10,286 bases of DNA from CAZKYP01 sp964556885 (lineage in GTDB: Bacteria > Planctomycetota > Phycisphaerae > Sedimentisphaerales > Anaerobacaceae): assembly GCA_964556885.1 (NCBI GenBank), contig CAZKYP010000118.1, positions 1 through 10,286 of the forward strand, read 5' to 3'. Under the pieces are notes generated by a model that worked only from the letters and a program-made list of their open reading frames with translations, was not told where the DNA came from and ran no database searches. A program made the translations under genes and the position numbers. This document shows positions 6,226 to 10,286 of the stretch, in pieces (position 1 is the first letter of the stretch; each line of letters opens with the position of its first letter).

Positions 6226-8457
6226 ATGGCATCCAAAGGACGAAAAAGAAAACCATTTCAACGTACAACAAAAAGCACAAAACAAATCCGGCCCAAACAA
6301 TCTTCCATAACAAAGGAAAAAAACACTGAGACCCCTCGCAAACCGATAACCGGCCCGCGTCTGTGGATATTTCGAATTATTGCAGTGACTGTAATTCCCG
6401 TTCTGCTTCTGTTGCTTCTGGAGATTACCCTGCGAGCGGCCGGATACGGGTATAATACCGAAATTGCCGTCAAACATAAAATCAACAATATCGATTCATA
6501 TTTCTGCAATATCAAATTCGCATGGCGATTCTTTCCACCTACCATCGCCAGGACAGCCAATCCATTCGTATTTCCCGTTAAAAAGTCAGAGCAGACCTAC
6601 CGGATATTCGTAATGGGAGCATCCGCTGCGGCCGGTACGCCCGAAGGCTCGTTTAGTTTAGGTCGCCAGCTACAGGTTATGCTGAAAAAAACATATCCAC
6701 AAGTCAATTTCGAAATCATCACTACCGCGATGCCGGCGATAAACTCTCACGCGGTCCTGCAAATTGCTGAAGATTGCTCGAAATATCAAAGTGACATGTT
6801 CATCGTATATCTCGGCAACAACGAAGTAGTCGGCCCGTATGGAGCAGGGACCGTCTTTACGCCGCTTAGCTCAAATATTTCCCTCATACGCTTGGGAATC
6901 GCACTCAAGGCCACGAGGATCGGCCAGCTTATAACCAACCTGTCCGGCCTTTTCGGCGGTGACAATGCCCCGAAGGTCTGGCTGGGTCTCAAAATGTTCC
7001 TCGACAAACAGGTACGAGTAAATGACGAGAGCCTGCAAATCGTCTATAAACATTTCCAGAGAAATCTTGAGGATATTCGTGACATAGCCGCCGGGAAAGG
7101 AATCAAAATCATCTTCTGTACGGTCCCCGTAAACCTGAAAGACTGCCCTCCGTTCGCGTCACTGCACAGGCCGAATCTGAAAGACACCGAGAAACAAGCA
7201 TGGGACGAACTGTACCAGCAGGGAACCGAACTTGAGGCGGCGGGAAATTATGCCGGTGCTTTGGAACGTTATCTGAAAGCCGCTGAAATTGACAGTTGCT
7301 TCGCTGATTTGGAGTTCCGGCTGGGACACTGTTATTGGACCGTGGGTGAATACGATAATGCCAGGGAAAGATACATTATGGCTCGCGAGCTTGACACACT
7401 TCGTTTTCGCGCCGACAATCAAATCAACGAGATTATCCGCCGCATAGCCGGTGACATGACCGGCGAAGGTGTCCATCTTGTGGATGCTGTCAAATTATTC
7501 GATGCAAACAGCCCTCATGAAATCCCGGGCCGGGAGCTGTTCTATGAGCACGTCCACATTAACTTTTCGGGCACATACCTGCTGGCAGGAGCCATTTTCG
7601 AGCAGGTCGAACAAATACTGCCCGAAAGGATACAAAACCTGAGAGCCGCAGGGCAACTCCCGCCGACCGAATCCGAATGTGCCCGGCTTCTGGCATATAC
7701 GGCATGGGACTGTTACACAATCGCGGATAAAGTCCTGAACGACTTTATAAAACAGCCGCCGTTCACCAACCAGCTTTACCACGAACAGCAGGTCAGCCGG
7801 ATGGAACAGGACCTTACAGCCTTACGGGACGGAATGACATCTGAAGTTTTCAAAGAATCCCTGATCCGGTATCAGCAGGCAATCCAGCAGAATCCGACCG
7901 ACTGGTGGCTGCACTTCAAATACGGCGGCCTCCTGAACGACATGGAAAACTACAAAGCCGCCGCTGACGAATACCGGCTGGTGCTAAAATACATACCTGA
8001 TCATTACGAAGCATTCGCCAAATTGGGGCTTGTATGCGGCAAACTTGGAGACCTGAATGCGGCCGTTCAAAATAACCTGGAGGCTGTACGAGTCTACCCC
8101 GGTTTTTCCGAGGCCCAATTCAATTTAGGTTTAGCCTACCATCTTAAGGGAGATCTCGACAAGGCAATCGAACATTATTCCCTGTCGATTCAATATATGC
8201 CTGAGCAGTCACAGGCGTATATGAATAAGGGATTAATACTATTCCAGCAGGGCAAACAGGACCAGGCAATCCAGGTATATCGAGACGGCATCGCGGCCAG
8301 ACCCGGCGACCTGGACTTGCATTACAACCTGGGCATTATACTAAGCGAGCAAGGCAATAAAGCCGAGGCAATAAAAGAATTACAAGCCGCTCTTCAGATA
8401 GACCCCAATTCCATAAAGACCCAAAAAGTACTAAAAGCCGTCATGGCAGGCAATTAA
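6226..8457 (+). CDS. Membrane-anchored SGNH-hydrolase-like protein with nested and C-terminal TPRs
   Basis: Large uncharacterised protein, 743 aa. Seen in order: a very basic tail (1-45); one membrane helix at about 46-66; then an SGNH/GDSL-like fold with FVMGASAAAGTP at 128-139 (nucleophile candidate S133), YLGNNE at 195-200 (block III, N199) and FYEHVHINFSGTYLLAG at 439-455 (block V, H444). Two TPRs at about 323-390 lie inside this fold, between the strand IKIIFCTVPVN (293-303) and GVHLVD (415-420). Five more 34-residue TPRs run from 559 to 728. Positive-inside topology places the SGNH and TPR parts outside the membrane. SGNH enzymes of this kind often act as esterases or O-acetyl hydrolases/transferases on glycans; no substrate can be assigned. 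E441 stands where many SGNH proteins have the triad Asp (DxxH). An AGAGAG ribosome site lies 8 bases before the ATG. It is the last gene of the probable UbiA-RluB-TPR run. Confidence 0.88.
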   Translation: MASKGRKRKPFQRTTKSTKQIRPKQSSITKEKNTETPRKPITGPRLWIFRIIAVTVIPVLLLLLLEITLRAAGYGYNTEIAVKHKINNIDSYFCNIKFAWRFFPPTIARTANPFVFPVKKSEQTYRIFVMGASAAAGTPEGSFSLGRQLQVMLKKTYPQVNFEIITTAMPAINSHAVLQIAEDCSKYQSDMFIVYLGNNEVVGPYGAGTVFTPLSSNISLIRLGIALKATRIGQLITNLSGLFGGDNAPKVWLGLKMFLDKQVRVNDESLQIVYKHFQRNLEDIRDIAAGKGIKIIFCTVPVNLKDCPPFASLHRPNLKDTEKQAWDELYQQGTELEAAGNYAGALERYLKAAEIDSCFADLEFRLGHCYWTVGEYDNARERYIMARELDTLRFRADNQINEIIRRIAGDMTGEGVHLVDAVKLFDANSPHEIPGRELFYEHVHINFSGTYLLAGAIFEQVEQILPERIQNLRAAGQLPPTESECARLLAYTAWDCYTIADKVLNDFIKQPPFTNQLYHEQQVSRMEQDLTALRDGMTSEVFKESLIRYQQAIQQNPTDWWLHFKYGGLLNDMENYKAAADEYRLVLKYIPDHYEAFAKLGLVCGKLGDLNAAVQNNLEAVRVYPGFSEAQFNLGLAYHLKGDLDKAIEHYSLSIQYMPEQSQAYMNKGLILFQQGKQDQAIQVYRDGIAARPGDLDLHYNLGIILSEQGNKAEAIKELQAALQIDPNSIKTQKVLKAVMAGN

Positions 8458-8594
8458 AAGAATTGCAGATATGCCCAAGGCGAAAAAAGCATCCGGAAGA
8501 ACGGCAAACATACCTAATAAATCAGTATCAACATCATAGCTGCATCTTTGCGCTTTGGCTCTCTGATTTCGATTGTTTAATTGCCTGCGGTTTC

Positions 8595-9359
8595 TCAATC
8601 CAGCTCTGCTGAACGCCACCAGTTATGATGGTGCTTTTCCATATCCACGAGGGATGGGAAAGGATAGTAAAGCATGCCTGTCTGATCACCAACAAAGAAA
8701 CCGTTTTTCACACATCGGTATAGAACATGTTCGTGCTGAATACGGTTAATGGTCTTTGTCGATTTGCCTTTAGTGTTAAGCTCGATCAGGCAATCTCTTA
8801 TATGCTCTATGTTATTGTAGGGCAGATTCGCAGAATCTCCATTCAAAGGCTCATCTGCCAGGTCAGCTAAATCCATTTCCGCAAAGCAAATTCTGGGCAC
8901 CGCCACGGTTATCTCCGGGTTCGTGATAAAATTGTTGAACTCTTTTGCATTCATGCGGCTCGCTATCAGCGGATGAATCGGGCAAAGCTCCTGGTAAAGG
9001 TGATACTGACCTTCATACTCCCTGGGGGGTTCGGATTGCTGCAATGATAATCCCCGGCCATCACGTGTTACCAGCCAGAGGTCTCCTATCACGTTCAAAG
9101 GGACATGCTCCAATACACGGTATGTTGAGACATAAACCGAATGTTTCGGTTGGCCATCTTCATGTTGCATGCACGATTTACTTGCCTTTTCCAGATTGAA
9201 GTAATCGCTCTTGACGCCGCTTTTCAGTTCGAAATACATGGCCTGTTCTCTGGCTCGCTTTTTGGTTCCTGTAGCCAGATACGCTCCGAACTCGCTCGGG
9301 CCAAGCATTGACATGACCAAAGATTCCGGAAATAGAAGAAGATAAAGGTGAGTCTCCAT
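8595..9359 (-). CDS. Conserved protein of unknown function, 254 aa
   Basis: I do not recognise a characterised family. The N-terminal pattern, YLLLFPESLVMSMLGPSEFG at 6-25 then LATGTKKRAREQAMYFEL (28-45), resembles from memory a widespread bacterial hypothetical family. Seen: no signal peptide or membrane helix; mixed alpha/beta composition; a proline/cysteine segment LCPIHPLIASRMNAKEFNNF at 125-144; VPRICFAEMDL at 154-164; and a C-terminus with HHH (243-245) and WW. It looks like a soluble cytosolic protein. A textbook AAGGAG ribosome site (9367-9372 on the minus strand) lies 7 bases before the ATG, which fixes the start. It converges on the TPR gene across a 137-bp spacer with no clear terminator, and on its other side faces the repeat cluster. 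Coding status is firm and function unknown. Confidence 0.85.
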   Translation of the reverse strand: METHLYLLLFPESLVMSMLGPSEFGAYLATGTKKRAREQAMYFELKSGVKSDYFNLEKASKSCMQHEDGQPKHSVYVSTYRVLEHVPLNVIGDLWLVTRDGRGLSLQQSEPPREYEGQYHLYQELCPIHPLIASRMNAKEFNNFITNPEITVAVPRICFAEMDLADLADEPLNGDSANLPYNNIEHIRDCLIELNTKGKSTKTINRIQHEHVLYRCVKNGFFVGDQTGMLYYPFPSLVDMEKHHHNWWRSAELD

Positions 9360-9518
9360 TCTGCAGCTCCTTAATGTTGAAATTCCAATTTAATTTAATT
9401 TCTGATGTTTCCTTGTACTAAACTTTCGTTAATCCAAGATAACATCTCCAATATCAACTGCAAATAAAAAACTCCGGTGCACTTAATAACTTATTTTACC
9501 GGATACGGAGTCCTGAGT

Positions 9519-9532
9519 CCCGATTCATCGGG
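9519..9532. repeat. Short palindromic hairpin CCCGAT-TC-ATCGGG
   Basis: A perfect 6-bp inverted repeat around two bases, directly before the CGAAGG that leads into repeat copy A. On the minus strand it translates as part of FDPDESG. It appears to be one of the interchangeable modules of the mosaic. Confidence 0.5.
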
Positions 9533-9533
9533 A

Positions 9534-9564
9534 TCGAAGGATTGGCTTTGTTTTGTCAAATTCT
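9534..9564 (-). repeat. KQTQ-type repeat, copy A
   Basis: This 31-base segment matches copy D (10133-10163) with only two mismatches. It comprises TCGAAGG followed by the ATTGGCTTTGTTTTGTCAAA core. On the minus strand it reads NLTKQSQSFD. Confidence 0.8.
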
Positions 9565-9601
9565 GTATTCTCCGTAAGGAGTCCATAGGACTGTCTCCTG
9601 T

Positions 9602-9640
9602 CGTGTCGCGGGCATCCGTGTCGCGGGCATCTTGCCCGCG
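9602..9640. repeat. 15-bp tandem repeat with a perfect GC hairpin
   Basis: CGTGTCGCGGGCATC occurs twice in exact tandem (9602-9616 and 9617-9631). The second copy continues into CGCGGGCA-TCT-TGCCCGCG (9622-9640), a perfect 8-bp stem with a 3-base loop. The minus strand reads AGKMPATRMPATR, a string I associate with recurring spurious ORFs in related genomes. There is no T-run beside the stem, so it is not a standard terminator. Confidence 0.8.
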
Positions 9641-9689
9641 TTTCGAGGGCGAGTCTGTCCTGAGCAGAGCCGAAGGGACGCCCTCGAAA
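9641..9689. repeat. 11-bp inverted repeat enclosing a TGAGC module
   Basis: The arms TTTCGAGGGCG (9641-9651) and CGCCCTCGAAA (9679-9689) are perfectly complementary. The 27-base loop contains the TGAGCAGAGCCGAAGG module. It directly follows the 8-bp hairpin, so about 70 bp form two adjacent stable stems. Confidence 0.8.
9661..9676. repeat. TGAGC module, copy 1
   Basis: Reads TGAGCAGAGCCGAAGG, in the loop of the 11-bp inverted repeat. It shares the core TGAGYRNAGYCGAA with copies at 9771, 10116 and 10181. Confidence 0.55.
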
Positions 9690-9692
9690 GGT

Positions 9693-9730
9693 GTGTCAGC
9701 CTCATTTCCAAAATAACATGCAGCGGCCCC
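9693..9730. repeat. CAGCCTCATT module, copy 1
   Basis: GTGTCAGCCTCATT followed by an A-rich stretch and GCAGCGGCCCC. It aligns with 10241-10279 (GTGGCAGCCTCATT, then GTGGCAGCCCC), with the ends better conserved than the centre. Confidence 0.55.
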
Positions 9731-9770
9731 CGCCTCAAGGCGTCCCTCAGGGAAAGCCGCAGCGCTCTGT

Positions 9771-9786
9771 TGAGTATAGCCGAAGG
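9771..9786. repeat. TGAGC module, copy 2
   Basis: Reads TGAGTATAGCCGAAGG and runs straight into repeat copy B through the CGAAGGATTGG junction. Confidence 0.5.
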
Positions 9787-9816
9787 ATTGGCTTCCCTTG
9801 GGGATAAATTGTTTTT
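9787..9816 (-). repeat. KQTQ-type repeat, copy B (TTCCCTTGGGG variant)
   Basis: ATTGGC, then a 24-base stretch (9793-9816) identical to 9970-9993 in copy C. It contains TCCCTTGGGGATAAATTG, a 4-bp hairpin in place of the TTTGTTTTGTC core of copies A, D and E. The minus strand reads KKQFIPKGSQSF. Confidence 0.8.
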
Positions 9817-9841
9817 TCACATTTTAACCGGCACAGAGGGC

Positions 9842-9897
9842 CAGAGGTCCAGAGGCACAGAGATAATGTAAAATGACTATGTGCCTTTGTGCCTTTG
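9842..9897. repeat. Long imperfect hairpin with CAGAGG/GTGCCTTT repeats
   Basis: The arms 9842-9859 (CAGAGGTCCAGAGGCACA) and 9880-9897 (TGTGCCTTTGTGCCTTTG) pair over 18 positions: 14 Watson-Crick pairs, 3 G-U and 1 mismatch, with a 20-base loop. The right arm is itself a tandem GTGCCTTT (period 8). The half-matching G-U pairs imply that the arms derive from one internally repetitive unit. Confidence 0.65.
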
Positions 9898-9963
9898 AAT
9901 CTCATTTATCTATTTTCCTTCTCAATCCCCGCACTACGCATCACCCAATAGCAATACAAATCA

Positions 9964-9993
9964 ATTGGGTTCCCTTGGGGATAAATTGTTTTT
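9964..9993 (-). repeat. KQTQ-type repeat, copy C
   Basis: This 30-base segment differs from copy B at a single position (ATTGGG against ATTGGC). Here the minus-strand open frame runs through in another phase (KNNLSPREPN) and stops at once. Confidence 0.8.
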
Positions 9994-10019
9994 CGATAAT
10001 ACATGGCTGGTCAGAAGCT

Positions 10020-10072
10020 CATGTTCCCTTTTCTCGAAATCACTCAGCTCATATTCATCCTCAGGGAACATG
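10020..10072. repeat. 10-bp inverted repeat CATGTTCCCT/AGGGAACATG
   Basis: The arms at 10020-10029 and 10063-10072 are perfectly complementary, with 33 bases between. The interval includes the acidic protein-like stretch on the minus strand. It could be a hairpin or the ends of a small inserted piece. Confidence 0.5.
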
Positions 10073-10115
10073 TCCTTGCCGTAAGGCATCCCTTTGGGGA
10101 GAGCAATGCCTGCGG

Positions 10116-10131
10116 TGAGCGTAGTCGAACC
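10116..10131. repeat. TGAGC module, copy 3
   Basis: Reads TGAGCGTAGTCGAACC, followed by GTCGAAGG leading into repeat copy D. It has the same order, TGAGC module then CGAAGG then ATTGG, as at copy B. Confidence 0.55.
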
Positions 10132-10132
10132 G

Positions 10133-10163
10133 TCGAAGGATTGGGTTTGTTTTGTCAAATGCT
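10133..10163 (-). repeat. KQTQ-type repeat, copy D
   Basis: 31 bases, two mismatches to copy A. The minus strand reads HLTKQTQSFD. Confidence 0.8.
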
Positions 10164-10180
10164 CATTTTCTTTGTCATCT

Positions 10181-10209
10181 TGAGCGAAGCGCAGCGGAGT
10201 CGAAAGATC
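10181..10209 (-). repeat. TGAGC module, copy 4 (long STPLRFAQDD form)
   Basis: Long version with a ten-base insertion (GAAGCGCAGC) between TGAGC and GGAGTCGAA. The minus strand reads DLSTPLRFAQDD, which I remember as a very widespread intergenic element in environmental bacterial genomes. Copies 1-3 look like shortened versions of it. Confidence 0.7.
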
Positions 10210-10216
10210 TGGCCGA

Positions 10217-10240
10217 GATTGGGTTTGTTTTTCCAAATGC
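10217..10240 (-). repeat. KQTQ-type repeat, copy E
   Basis: ATTGGGTTTGTTTTTCCAAATGC matches copy D at 21 of 23 positions. The minus strand reads HLEKQTQS. It is preceded by CCGAG rather than CGAAGG. Confidence 0.75.
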
Positions 10241-10279
10241 GTGGCAGCCTCATTCTCAATAAACCGTGTGGCAGCCCCA
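10241..10279. repeat. CAGCCTCATT module, copy 2
   Basis: GTGGCAGCCTCATT at 10241-10254, then GTGTGGCAGCCCC. It aligns with 9693-9730. GTGGCAGCC also recurs within it, so the unit may be two half-repeats. Confidence 0.5.
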
Positions 10280-10286
10280 AGCTGTG

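Larger units (their letters stand above)
9491..9820 (-). other. Open frame made of repeat modules, probably not a gene
   Basis: A 109-codon frame from an ATG inside copy B to a stop near 9491. Its translation is a string of module peptides: KKQFIPKGSQSFGY, GQDARDTDARD, LTKQSQSFD, PDESG. No ribosome site, no promoter and no recognisable domain. A gene caller may report it as a hypothetical protein; I regard it as repeat-derived. Confidence 0.35.
9481..10286. repeat. Gene-free mosaic of short dispersed-repeat modules
   Basis: From just upstream of the 8595-9359 gene to the window end there is no convincing gene. The stretch is built of short modules that recur here: an ATTGG/TTTGTTTTGTCAAAT module (five copies), a TGAGC..AGYCGAA module (four copies), a CAGCCTCATT module (two copies), a 15-bp tandem repeat, and several hairpins. 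Junctions recur, with CGAAGG joined directly to ATTGG in three places. Several pieces look like repeats I remember from planctomycete and other environmental genomes. Individual modules are listed separately. The bases between 9373 and 9480 hold only A/T-rich sequence. Confidence 0.75.
9961..10286 (-). other. Open frame through repeats, running off the window end
   Basis: The frame is open from the window edge (QLGAATRFIENEAATHLEK) through KQTQSRPDLSTPLRFAQDD and LTKQTQSFDG to a stop at 9961-9963. Residues from copies D and E are in the same phase as in the 9491-9820 frame. The stretch GKDMFPEDEYELSDFEKREH (10079 down to about 10020) is not made of the listed modules and looks protein-like (acidic, ordinary codons). 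It may be a gene remnant. No start with a ribosome site is visible (only TTG at 10234-10236). Confidence 0.35.

Noticed and set aside
5433..6236. 267-codon open frame on the minus strand opposite the pseudouridine synthase
   Set aside because: Exact shadow of a gene with complete catalytic motifs. Its translation is Ser/Phe/Leu-rich antisense text with no domain.
8471..8539. 22-codon frame MPKAKKASGRTANIPNKS... after the TPR gene
   Set aside because: Too short and without a ribosome site. The basic, low-complexity composition is easily produced by chance.
9541..10240. CRISPR array
   Set aside because: Copies are unevenly spaced (78-246 bp), diverged, and mixed with other modules. There are no cas genes or uniform spacers.
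9481..10286. Integron attC array or insertion sequence
   Set aside because: No integrase or transposase, no cassette genes, no attC core-site pattern, and no terminal inverted repeats bounding the region within the window.

Overview
The window looks like part of a chromosome from a planctomycete-like bacterium, probably of the Phycisphaerae/Sedimentisphaerales type. That assignment is inference. It rests on a large membrane-anchored SGNH-hydrolase/TPR protein, a membrane-tethered coiled-coil protein ending in a BRCT-like domain, and a cluster of intergenic repeats that translate as 'KQTQSF' and 'STPLRFAQDD' peptides. I remember these from planctomycete genomes but cannot verify that here. There is no phage, plasmid, CRISPR, tRNA or rRNA signal.

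Layout. Positions 1-404 (-) hold the N-terminal third of the radical-SAM protein HemW, cut by the window edge. surE (554-1297, -) and nnrE (1416-2099, +) are housekeeping repair genes for nucleotide and cofactor metabolism. They diverge from a compact double promoter whose two -35 boxes form one 12-bp palindrome. nnrE converges, with a single base between stop codons, on a 478-aa membrane/coiled-coil/BRCT-like protein (2101-3537, -). That gene has a strong promoter of its own and lies downstream of a HAD-family phosphatase (3697-4380, -). A 169-bp divergent spacer separates the HAD gene from a + strand gene set: a UbiA-family prenyl-phosphate phosphoribosyltransferase (4550-5440), an RsuA/RluB-type pseudouridine synthase (5473-6201) and the 743-aa SGNH/TPR protein (6226-8457). 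Their gaps are 32 and 24 bp, which suggests co-transcription. A conserved protein of unknown function (8595-9359, -) closes the coding part.

From about 9480 to the window end there is no convincing gene. About 800 bp is a mosaic of short dispersed repeats: five copies of an 'ATTGGSTTTGTTTTGTCAAAT'-type module, four copies of a 'TGAGC..AGYCGAA' module, two copies of a 'CAGCCTCATT' module, a 15-bp tandem repeat with a perfect GC hairpin, an 11-bp inverted repeat, and an imperfect 18-bp hairpin. The modules recur in similar order and leave two long minus-strand frames open.

Functionally most genes are household or envelope related. UbiA/DPPR synthase and possibly the HAD phosphatase bear on polyprenyl-linked pentose donors. 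The SGNH/TPR and BRCT-like proteins are envelope-anchored and uncharacterised. I see no complete new defence or mobile system. The most unusual items are the repeat mosaic, the tethered BRCT-like protein with a calcium-loop-like insertion, the TPR block nested inside an SGNH fold, and the back-to-back surE/nnrE promoters.
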